In this document: positions 1-5,404 of the stretch, in pieces
Position numbering within the stretch: position 1 is the first letter of the stretch
How the letters are laid out: every line of letters begins with the position of its first letter
Source of the DNA: Fimbriimonadales bacterium
GTDB lineage: Bacteria; Armatimonadota; Fimbriimonadia; Fimbriimonadales; Fimbriimonadaceae
Direction: 5' to 3'
NCBI GenBank assembly: GCA_026392145.1
Contig: JAPLCS010000261.1
Span: 1,394 to 14,153, forward strand
DNA length: 12,760 nt
The notes under the pieces: generated by a model
Databases searched by the model: none
The model's input: only the letters and a program-made list of their open reading frames with translations
Told to the model about the DNA's origin: nothing
Translations under genes and position numbers: made by a program

Positions 1-208
1 TTTGTAGCAATTCTTGATAGTTCGTGGTCGCCAGGGAAAGAGTGTGGTGAGTTTTGAACCACTCTAGCGCCTCCGGATTGAGATCAGAAACTGCGGTAAT
101 GACTGGCTTGACCGGCATTTCAAGTAAGTGCATCCAGCGGGCAGCGGTACTGGCAAACTCACGCCCCATCAGCCCACAACCTATAACTCCAAATCTGATT
201 TCTTTCAT
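1..208 (-). CDS. Gfo/Idh/MocA-family NAD(P)-dependent oxidoreductase, N-terminal part (cut by window edge)
   Basis: Only the first 69 codons are in the window. The protein begins MKEIRFGVIGCGLMGREF, a classic Rossmann nucleotide-binding strand and loop (GxGxxG, residues 10-15). It is followed by a helix and a second strand reading VITAVSDLNPEAL, whose acidic residue after the strand is where the family contacts the cofactor ribose. Residues 59-69 (LATTNYQELLQ) match the family's region where a substrate-domain aspartate or serine usually follows. Family members oxidise or reduce sugars, inositols and related polyols in the cytoplasm. The gene lies 23 bp downstream of the aldolase on the same strand, so the two are probably co-transcribed for a carbohydrate pathway. 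The start ATG has a purine-rich AGAGAT just upstream. The exact substrate cannot be told from this fragment. Confidence 0.8.
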   Translation of the reverse strand, partial: MKEIRFGVIGCGLMGREFASTAARWMHLLEMPVKPVITAVSDLNPEALEWFKTHHTLSLATTNYQELLQ

Positions 209-217
209 GCGATCTCT

Positions 218-236
218 ATTAATTGGCTCAATTAAT
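218..236. repeat. Perfect 8-bp inverted repeat between aldolase and oxidoreductase genes
   Basis: The arms ATTAATTG and CAATTAAT are perfect reverse complements separated by 3 bases. The repeat covers the aldolase stop codon and ends about 9 bases before the oxidoreductase start codon on the minus strand. In RNA it would form a small AU-rich hairpin just upstream of the ribosome binding site. It lacks a following U-run in the minus direction, so it is not a convincing terminator. A mild translational or processing role, or a protein-binding palindrome, are possibilities only. Confidence 0.55.
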
Positions 237-1140
237 GGCTAAGCTCTTGGGCAGCTCGCATAGGAGTCCACCCCTGATGGACAACTCCCATTAAGGCTCG
301 AGTCATCCCAGCTGGATTTGGATGTTGGATGACATTTCGACCATACACTATGCCTTTCGCTCCCTGTTCCATAAGTTGAGCGGTCCGATTCAAGATTTCG
401 TCATCGGTGGCTCTTCCGCCGCCTCTTACGAGTACGGGGATACCTGAGGCAACCTCAATTACTTGGTGATATTCTTCTATGTTCTGAGTTGGGTCTGCCT
501 TGATAATATCTGCACCTAGTTCCACCGCTTGTCTCACTAACGGCTTAATTTTCTTAATATCTCCGTTCACCATGTACCCACCAGCTTGAAGATTTGACTG
601 CATCACTAAGGGTTCAACCATAAGTGGCATTCCAGCCTTGTCTGCTTGTGTTTTTAAGCGGCAAATGTTCCGTACACAGTCGCGGTGGAGTTCTGGTTGG
701 TCAGGAAGCAATAGTAAATTTACAACGACACTGGCGGCATCGAGTCTTACTGCTTGGTCAACCGCATCAGAAATCAACTCACTCATCATGGATGAAGGCA
801 GTTCACTGCCATAAACGTTAGCAACATCAGTTCTTAAAACAAGTGCTGGCTTATTTCCTTGAATGCTTTGAAGTATCGGAGCTGTACCTGGCGGTAATTG
901 GACGGCATCGGGAGCAGCTTGCACGATTGTGGTAACGGCCTTACGAATATCTTCGATCCCTGATAGAAATGACAACTCATTAAAGAATCCGTGGTCAATC
1001 GCAACATCAAAGCACTTGCCATCTGCCGCAAATAGTCGATTCATCCGGAGTTTAGGGGAAGTTTGCATCGTTGCCTTGGTGGTTGAATCATACTCCCTTG
1101 AGCGACATTTGAAATCGAAATTGGATTTAGTGAGTGCCAT
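232..1140 (-). CDS. Class I aldolase, DhnA/LsrF-like (DeoC/FbaB/LacD superfamily)
   Basis: This is a 302-residue predicted TIM-barrel aldolase. Residues 45-51 (DVAIDHG) form the family's first-strand motif. GADIIKADPTQN (209-220) carries the presumed Schiff-base lysine K214. The phosphate-binding strands IPVLVRGGG (234-242) and AKGIVYGRNVIQ (261-272) follow. Such enzymes cleave or form C-C bonds in phosphorylated ketoses or related sugars by an imine mechanism. Known relatives include archaeal-type fructose-bisphosphate aldolase, tagatose-bisphosphate aldolase LacD and the LsrF thiolase, and the sequence does not decide among these. The first ~32 residues precede the conserved domain and are Lys/Ser/Thr-rich; M25 and M33 are alternative starts. 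The chosen ATG has a good Shine-Dalgarno GAGGGAA seven bases upstream. The adjacent oxidoreductase supports a sugar or polyol catabolic role. Confidence 0.85.
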   Translation of the reverse strand: MALTKSNFDFKCRSREYDSTTKATMQTSPKLRMNRLFAADGKCFDVAIDHGFFNELSFLSGIEDIRKAVTTIVQAAPDAVQLPPGTAPILQSIQGNKPALVLRTDVANVYGSELPSSMMSELISDAVDQAVRLDAASVVVNLLLLPDQPELHRDCVRNICRLKTQADKAGMPLMVEPLVMQSNLQAGGYMVNGDIKKIKPLVRQAVELGADIIKADPTQNIEEYHQVIEVASGIPVLVRGGGRATDDEILNRTAQLMEQGAKGIVYGRNVIQHPNPAGMTRALMGVVHQGWTPMRAAQELSH

Positions 1141-1147
1141 TCGTGCA

Positions 1148-1154
1148 TTCCCTC
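1148..1154 (-). promoter_or_regulatory. Ribosome binding site of the aldolase gene
   Basis: On the minus strand this reads GAGGGAA with a 7-base spacer to the ATG at 1140. It supports the upstream start over the internal ATGs at codons 25 and 33. Confidence 0.55.
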
Positions 1155-1166
1155 GCTTCAGCGTGA

Positions 1167-1194
1167 TTGTTTAATTCTGGTGTAAAGCTAAAAT
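1167..1194 (+). promoter_or_regulatory. Candidate sigma70-like promoter of the 1202 gene
   Basis: TTGTTT (1167-1172) and TAAAAT (1189-1194) resemble -35 and -10 hexamers with a 16-base spacer. The expected transcription start, about seven bases after the -10, would fall on or next to the ATG at 1202, implying a leaderless or nearly leaderless message. No Shine-Dalgarno is visible before that ATG, which agrees. The region is AT-rich, so a chance match is possible. Confidence 0.3.
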
Positions 1195-1201
1195 ACTTTG
1201 C

Positions 1202-1768
1202 ATGGGAAGAATTGTTTTTGGGCTTGCCATTGTGTTGAGCTTGAATTTTTTGGCGTTAGCGCAGGATGACGGGTCTAGTCCTAGACGTCCTGAACCATCC
1301 AAGTCTTCATCCAAGAAATCAACAGAAAAATCAAAGCAAGGCAAAGCACCTCAAAATCAGGGAATAAATACCAACTCTTCGCCGGATAATGGTGGTTGGT
1401 TGGAGAAGTCGATTGATATTGCTATTGAAAGCACAAAACGATTGGTAAAGCAAATTGAAACCAAAGGAAAGCCAATGGCAGAAATGCTTGTGAAAAAGAC
1501 CCCTGAATACTACAAGTCAATTCAGCAATCACTTAATGAGGTTGCAAACAAAATTCAAAAAGGTGATTACGGTCGAACACTCAAAGAGAAAAAGGAGTTT
1601 GTACTCGAAATTTGGAAGATGCGAGGGGCTATCAATGTTATGGCGTTGCTCGAACCGGACGTGTTACAGAAACTCACAGGAGTCTCCCCCGAACGGTTTA
1701 AGATCATGAAAGTAACATTGAATACGGTGGAAAATCGGCTTAGTAAAGCAAATCTCCAAGGAATTTAA
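1202..1768 (+). CDS. Secreted or periplasmic protein of unknown function, Ser/Lys-rich linker
   Basis: I do not recognise this 188-residue protein. It starts with a clear Sec signal peptide: MGR, a hydrophobic stretch to about residue 18, and a likely cleavage after ALA-20 (LALA|QDD). Residues 24-62 are a disordered Ser/Lys/Pro/Asn-rich linker. From about residue 66 to the end it looks like an all-helical domain with alternating charged and aliphatic residues, including STKRLVKQIETKGKP and IQQSLNEVANKIQKGDYG, and no cysteines or evident catalytic motif. A helical scaffold or binding role in the envelope would fit but is not shown. It is divergent from the aldolase (61-bp gap) and 82 bp upstream of rpmH. 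The codon-by-codon character is consistent with a real gene, and it lacks a visible ribosome binding site. Confidence 0.7.
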   Translation: MGRIVFGLAIVLSLNFLALAQDDGSSPRRPEPSKSSSKKSTEKSKQGKAPQNQGINTNSSPDNGGWLEKSIDIAIESTKRLVKQIETKGKPMAEMLVKKTPEYYKSIQQSLNEVANKIQKGDYGRTLKEKKEFVLEIWKMRGAINVMALLEPDVLQKLTGVSPERFKIMKVTLNTVENRLSKANLQGI

Positions 1769-1838
1769 GAACCTGTTCACAGAAAAAAGAAATGTGTGTA
1801 CGTTTCGGGTATCCTTTTTGATTCACCGATAAACCGAG

Positions 1839-1844
1839 TGAGGA
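1839..1844 (+). promoter_or_regulatory. Ribosome binding site of rpmH
   Basis: TGAGGA lies six bases before the rpmH ATG, one of the better Shine-Dalgarno matches in the window. It supports the short gene at 1851 being translated. Confidence 0.6.
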
Positions 1845-1850
1845 TGCAAA

Positions 1851-1985
1851 ATGAAGCGCACCTTCCAGCCAAACAATAGAAAAAGAAGCAAAACCCACGG
1901 ATTTCGAATTCGAATGAAGACGACCGATGGTCAAAACGTACTGAAGCGAAGAAAAGCAAAGGGCCGACACAAAATCAGCGCCTAG
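1851..1985 (+). CDS. rpmH: 50S ribosomal protein L34
   Basis: This 44-residue, very basic protein begins [19 protein letters not shown] and ends with an Arg/Lys-rich [13 protein letters not shown]. Both are near-diagnostic for bacterial L34 (usual length 44-47), including the KRTFQPxxRKR opening and the HGFRxRM segment, here [17 protein letters not shown]34 is a structural protein of the large ribosomal subunit that binds 23S rRNA. The gene is first in the classic rpmH-rnpA-yidD-yidC-khpB order, with rnpA starting within about 20 bases of its stop. In many bacteria dnaA and oriC lie just upstream; here an unknown secreted-protein gene takes that place. Confidence 0.95.
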   Translation: MKRTFQPNNRKRSKTHGFRIRMKTTDGQNVLKRRKAKGRHKISA

Positions 1986-2004
1986 GTTTTTGTTCACCGT
2001 CCTC

Positions 2005-2334
2005 ATGAGTCAGCGGATTCAAGGTCCAAGTAAAAAGAGATTTGACGAGGTTTATCAAACAGGTCGCCGTTTTCGTGGCGACTTTGTTACGTTAATCCAA
2101 AGCGATGGAACTGGATTTATTGGAATCGCGACGAGCAAGAAGATTGGTGACAAACCAGAAAGAAATTTTCAGAAACGGCGCGTGAAGTCAATCCTGCAAT
2201 CCTTCCAACGGACTTCCGCCCATGATCTCATTTTTGTTGCGAGTATCAAAACAAAGGGGATTAAATTTGAAACGCTACGGGCTGACTTGACGCAACTAAT
2301 TCAAGAGGCAAATATCAATTGGGGAAGAAAATAG
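2005..2334 (+). CDS. rnpA: Ribonuclease P protein component (divergent)
   Basis: The product is a 109-residue basic protein that partners RNase P RNA in maturing the 5' ends of tRNAs. Family signals are [20 protein letters not shown] near the N terminus, GIATSKKIG in the central strand, then RNFQKRRVK, and DLIFVASI plus a Leu-rich C-terminal helix ([13 protein letters not shown]). The RNA-binding signature is normally RNRxKR; here the third position is Phe, and the preceding NAV-type loop is replaced by DKPE, so the protein is unusual. I chose the ATG at 2005 because it gives the usual ~14 residues before the VY motif. A TTG at 1990, five bases after the rpmH stop, is an in-frame alternative. 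Position directly after rpmH and overlapping yidD supports the call strongly. Confidence 0.88.
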   Translation: MSQRIQGPSKKRFDEVYQTGRRFRGDFVTLIQSDGTGFIGIATSKKIGDKPERNFQKRRVKSILQSFQRTSAHDLIFVASIKTKGIKFETLRADLTQLIQEANINWGRK

Positions 2335-2528
2335 GGATTTTCCTGGTGAGAGCTTATCAGAGAGGATTTGCATGGATGCCACCCACTTGTCGCTTTACAC
2401 CTAGTTGCTCACAGTACACGCTCGAAGCAATAGAAAAATATGGACTTTTGAAAGGAAGTTGGCTGGGAGCCAAGCGGATTGGTCGATGTGGACCGTGGTG
2501 CCCAGGGGGACATGATCCCGTTCCATAA
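2319..2528 (+). CDS. yidD: Membrane protein insertion efficiency factor YidD
   Basis: This 69-residue protein shows the full YidD pattern: an N-terminal amphipathic helix ([16 protein letters not shown]), then [33 protein letters not shown], and the C-terminal [14 protein letters not shown]. The family cysteines are at 24, 30 and 57, with an extra Cys61. YidD sits on the inner face of the cytoplasmic membrane and assists YidC/Sec-dependent insertion of membrane proteins. The start is TTG, overlapping the end of rnpA by 16 bases, with AAGAGG about ten bases upstream inside rnpA. This gives the normal family length. A GTG at 2346 would cut into the conserved helix. yidC follows 45 bp later. Confidence 0.93.
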   Translation: MGKKIGIFLVRAYQRGFAWMPPTCRFTPSCSQYTLEAIEKYGLLKGSWLGAKRIGRCGPWCPGGHDPVP

Positions 2529-2573
2529 AGCCTTGACAGAATCCTACTTTTCAGAACAATTTAGAGAGAAAGA

Positions 2574-3980
2574 ATGGCGAAAGCACCTGCACCAAAGAAC
2601 ATGTCGGTTTTCTGGGTTATTTGGGCCCTCAGCACCTTCGGGATGCTGTACATGTTTAACAACCAAAACAAAACCGTTACGCCACCCACGGATACCTACA
2701 AGGCCATCCTCACGGCCAACAAAGAAACCAAGGACCATTCTATTGTTAGCTTGAACTCTACATATGGTCATACTTTGGACTCTCAGTTAAAGGAAGGCAA
2801 ACTCAAGCCAGAAGAAGCTGAAGCTAAGAAAATTGAAACTGCCGTGCTCGTAGCCAACACCCAGTTGCGAGCAGGATTGAACTGGAATGATTCTGGAAGA
2901 ATTCGGTTAGCCTATCAGACCCTGTGGGCGTTCCAAAAGAAGTTACTAGATAAACCAGAGTGGAAAGATACTCAGGTTACTGCTGCTCCTGACTCTCGAT
3001 TCCCTGAGGTTCCTCAAACGGCCTCCGGACAGCAATTGTTTGAAGTTGTTAGCGAAACCTTAAGTGCTCGCAACAAAAAAGATGTTGTCTGGGGATTTAT
3101 CCCTGGCGGATACACATTCATTGATAGTCTGATTGCATTGACTGGCAGGAATCCAAGTTTCAGCTACGCATTCGGTGCGCTCATTCTCGCTTTAATTGTT
3201 CGTGCACTGATTTTCCCTTTTGCTCAGAAGAGCATTATGCACGCTCGACAGATGTCCCAACTTTCCCCGCTAATGACTGAAATTCGGGAAAAGTTCAAGG
3301 ATGACCCTCAGCAAATGAATATGAAGGTCATGGAACTCTACAAGGAGTATGGACTTAATCCAGCGGGTGGGTGTGCCCCAGCCTTTGTTCAAATGCCTCT
3401 GTTCTTGACCGTTTATCAGTTCATGTTGTTGTATCAATTCGAGTTTCAGAAGGGATACTTTCTGTGGATCAACCCACATACCAGTAAATTGTCAAACGGG
3501 TTTATCGCACCAAACCTGGGAACGCAGGACACCATTTTGATAATAATCTACGGCATTTCGATGATTATTTCTCAAATGCTCACACCGATTAGTGATCCAA
3601 GTCAAAAGCGTCAGATCCGCTTAATGGGGATTGGTATTTCGGTGCTATTTACATTTTTCATGTTCACGGGAGCATTCCCGGTCGTTGGCGGCTTCGTCCT
3701 TTACTGGACGTTTACCAACATCTTGGCGACAGCGCAGTCGCTACGTGCCTACCGCTTGCCGCTCGAACCATTGCAAAAAGTGAACACGAAAGACGGCGGA
3801 GTCTATCCAACAGACCCGAGTCAAATGTTCCCATGGATGAGAGGAGCCATGGGACAAAAGCCAACTGCCGAAGGGAAACCAACTGGCAAGAAAGGCAAAT
3901 CGTCCTCGAGCAGCGACAATTCCGCGATTAAAGGATCAACGAAGACCGGGAAACCGCAGCAACATAAACCTAAAAAGTAA
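2574..3980 (+). CDS. yidC: Membrane protein insertase YidC (Oxa1/Alb3 family)
   Basis: This is a 468-residue insertase that folds and inserts inner-membrane proteins alone or with SecYEG. It has an N-terminal membrane segment (13-28). A soluble region of about 170 residues (30-195) follows, much shorter than the E. coli P1 domain but absent in Gram-positive YidC. The Oxa1 core then runs from about 196 to 395. In the core, ALIVRALIFPF carries the groove arginine R210. The cytoplasmic coiled hairpin is at about 217-262 (QMSQLSPLMTEIREKFKDDP), and LNPAGGCAPAFVQMPLFLTVYQF is the conserved second core segment (261-283). The last segments include VVGGFVLYWTFTN (370-382). The C-terminal tail (430-468) is Lys/Ser/Gly-rich and probably binds ribosomes. 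A purine-rich AGAGAGAAAG precedes the ATG. Confidence 0.95.
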   Translation: MAKAPAPKNMSVFWVIWALSTFGMLYMFNNQNKTVTPPTDTYKAILTANKETKDHSIVSLNSTYGHTLDSQLKEGKLKPEEAEAKKIETAVLVANTQLRAGLNWNDSGRIRLAYQTLWAFQKKLLDKPEWKDTQVTAAPDSRFPEVPQTASGQQLFEVVSETLSARNKKDVVWGFIPGGYTFIDSLIALTGRNPSFSYAFGALILALIVRALIFPFAQKSIMHARQMSQLSPLMTEIREKFKDDPQQMNMKVMELYKEYGLNPAGGCAPAFVQMPLFLTVYQFMLLYQFEFQKGYFLWINPHTSKLSNGFIAPNLGTQDTILIIIYGISMIISQMLTPISDPSQKRQIRLMGIGISVLFTFFMFTGAFPVVGGFVLYWTFTNILATAQSLRAYRLPLEPLQKVNTKDGGVYPTDPSQMFPWMRGAMGQKPTAEGKPTGKKGKSSSSSDNSAIKGSTKTGKPQQHKPKK

Positions 3981-3994
3981 GGCACAAAAAACCT

Positions 3995-4879
3995 ATGCAA
4001 TCTATTGAACTGAATGTCAAGAGCATCGAAGATGCGAAAGTCGAAGCGGCCGAGCGATTCGGCGTCTCGCCAGAAGATATCACTGTTACCGTTTTGGAAG
4101 AATCAAAGAAGCTTTTCGGAAAGGTCAGCTACAAGGTGAAGGCTGAAACTGCTAAGTCAGCTCCTGTAGCGGAAGAAGCTAATACCGAACCTAAGAAGGT
4201 AACAAAGGCTGAATCAGAAGCGAAGCCAGCCGCCAAAAAGTTGGGAAGCAAGAAGAAAGAAGAAGCTCCTGCAGAAGCATCCGCTGAAGTTGCAGTTGAA
4301 GAGGCAAAGCCCGTAGCCAAAAAACTTGGCAAAAAGAAAGAGGCTTCGCCAGAGGTAGCAGCAACCGCCGAGGCACCTGTAGTGGAATCGGGAGATGAGT
4401 CTAATGAGCCAGAAATCGTAGCAACCGAAGAGGATGCTAAGAAGTTAGCCGATATTTTGGCGGTGCTCTCCACGAAGACTGGTTTGCTTGCGGAAATTCA
4501 AGTGGGAGAGCTTCAAGGAAAATACATTAATCTTTCGATTGATGGAAAGGAAGCTGGATTCTTGGTCGGCAAGAATGGTGAAGTCCTTAACTCACTTCAG
4601 TACCTCATTAACCTCATTGTTAAGCAGCAAATGGGCAACGGCGTGCGAGTTACCTTGGATGGTAATGACTACCGCAAGCGACGAGCTGAAGCTCTGACCA
4701 ACCTAGCTGTGAAGATTGCTGAGAAGGTTATCGAAAGAGGTGAAGAAGCGGTTCTAGAAGCTCTTCCTGCATTCGAAAGACGAGTCATCCACAAAGTGCT
4801 TCAGGAAATCGAGGGTGTTACCACTTATAGTGAAGGCGAAGAGCCAGATCGACGAGTGGTTATCGCACCGCTTGACTAA
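3995..4879 (+). CDS. khpB: RNA-binding protein KhpB/Jag (Jag_N, KH and R3H domains)
   Basis: This 294-residue protein has three recognisable parts. Residues 1-50 are the Jag_N domain (SIEDAKVEAAERFGV ... KKLFGKVSYKV). Residues 51-150 are a long Ala/Lys/Glu linker. Residues 165-223 are a type-II KH domain with the GKNG loop (192-195) and VLNSLQYLINLIV. Residues 225-294 are an R3H domain with RRVIH (R262, H266) and the terminal SEGEEPDRRVVI. KhpB binds RNA, often with KhpA, and affects cell elongation and envelope gene expression in Firmicutes. It is classically next to yidC, as here (14-bp gap). The linker contains two imperfect copies of a KP-x-AKKLG-x-KKKE unit (77-89 and 105-116). TAAGG lies upstream of the ATG at a rather long spacing. 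It is the last gene before the terminator. Confidence 0.93.
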   Translation: MQSIELNVKSIEDAKVEAAERFGVSPEDITVTVLEESKKLFGKVSYKVKAETAKSAPVAEEANTEPKKVTKAESEAKPAAKKLGSKKKEEAPAEASAEVAVEEAKPVAKKLGKKKEASPEVAATAEAPVVESGDESNEPEIVATEEDAKKLADILAVLSTKTGLLAEIQVGELQGKYINLSIDGKEAGFLVGKNGEVLNSLQYLINLIVKQQMGNGVRVTLDGNDYRKRRAEALTNLAVKIAEKVIERGEEAVLEALPAFERRVIHKVLQEIEGVTTYSEGEEPDRRVVIAPLD

Positions 4880-4891
4880 TTGATCAGTCAA
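4872..4891. repeat. Short inverted repeat over the khpB stop codon
   Basis: TTGACT (4872-4877) and AGTCAA (4886-4891) are perfect 6-bp reverse complements around an 8-base centre that itself contains the palindrome TGATCA. It could be a small hairpin ahead of the terminator or a protein site. At six base pairs and AT-rich, chance is a fair explanation. Confidence 0.35.
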
Positions 4892-4899
4892 TAAACACT

Positions 4900-4945
4900 T
4901 TCCCTATACTTTTTGCTTTGAGCAGATTTGTATAGGGGATTTTTT
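4900..4945 (+). terminator. Rho-independent terminator after khpB, with a nested hairpin in the loop
   Basis: CCCTATAC (4902-4909) pairs perfectly with GTATAGGG (4930-4937). A U-G and a U-A pair extend the stem to ten pairs (4900-4909 with 4930-4939). Six T residues (4940-4945) follow at once. The 20-base loop holds a second small stem, TGCT/AGCA around TTG. This stem plus T-run, 20 bases past the khpB stop, marks the end of the rpmH-khpB operon and separates it from the VOC gene. Confidence 0.75.
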
Positions 4946-4985
4946 ATGTCTGTTCTTTTGAATACAACCTGGGTACTTTGGTTCA

Positions 4986-5360
4986 GTGGAAGCAATTACG
5001 TTTTTGCCCAGTGGGAACCTAGAGGCAACAAGCAACTTTTATCTAAACTATTTCGGTTTAAAGTTGGCGGTTGACCAAGGTGCATGCCAAATTTTCAGAG
5101 TTGCTAAAAATGCATATTGGGGATTCTGTACTCATATCACACCTCTTGAAACCCCAAACTCAGTGATTCTCACTTTGGTTAGGGATGATGTGGATGAGAT
5201 GTACCAACATTTCATTGGTTTGGGATTGGTTACTGATGGGGCTCCGCGTTGGAATGAACGATTTGGCATTTATCATTTTTTTGTTCAAGATCCTGACGGA
5301 TATCGCGTTGAAATTCAACGTTTCCGAGACACTCGCTGGGGCATGGGAGCTGAGGATTAA
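4986..5360 (+). CDS. VOC-superfamily (glyoxalase/bleomycin resistance-like) protein
   Basis: This 124-residue single-domain VOC protein has two beta-alpha-beta-beta-beta halves. The first half has LEATSNFYLNYFGLKLAVD (12-30) followed by AYWGFC (43-48). The second has DDVDEMYQHFIGLGLV (67-82) and the hallmark FVQDPDGYRVEIQRF (99-113), in which E109 is the usual last metal ligand. The N-terminal strand reads AITFLPSGNLE and has no His where the family's first metal ligand normally sits, so metal binding or chemistry may be atypical. The family covers glyoxalases, dioxygenases, fosfomycin-resistance enzymes and binding proteins; no particular reaction is supported here. GTG at 4986 is the only plausible start, since an in-frame stop lies just upstream. 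The gene is 44 bp before the YHYH gene and could be the first gene of that operon or a stand-alone unit. Confidence 0.8.
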   Translation: MEAITFLPSGNLEATSNFYLNYFGLKLAVDQGACQIFRVAKNAYWGFCTHITPLETPNSVILTLVRDDVDEMYQHFIGLGLVTDGAPRWNERFGIYHFFVQDPDGYRVEIQRFRDTRWGMGAED

Positions 5361-5404
5361 TTGTAGAATTTGAACAAATTGAGAAACGTTTCGTTCCATC
5401 TTAA

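Noticed and set aside
1141..1850. Replication origin near rpmH
   Set aside because: No cluster of TTATCCACA-like boxes or AT-rich unwinding element is visible, and dnaA is absent from the window.
4129..4473. Open frame of 114 codons on the minus strand opposite khpB
   Set aside because: It is antisense to the Ala/Lys/Glu linker, whose codons give Ser/Ala/Phe-rich readings without stops; no domain is visible and khpB is certain.
4880..4910. Possible promoter TTGATC-N19-TATACT for the VOC gene
   Set aside because: The spacer is long and the elements lie inside the inverted repeat and terminator; not strong enough to list as a feature.
4946..5074. Short plus-strand frame of 42 codons starting at ATG 4946
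   Set aside because: It overlaps the VOC gene in another frame, begins at the edge of the terminator T-run and has no recognisable domain.
5383..5392. Palindrome GAAACGTTTC just before the YHYH gene
   Set aside because: A 10-bp palindrome alone is common by chance and has no second copy next to it; could be an operator but cannot be supported.
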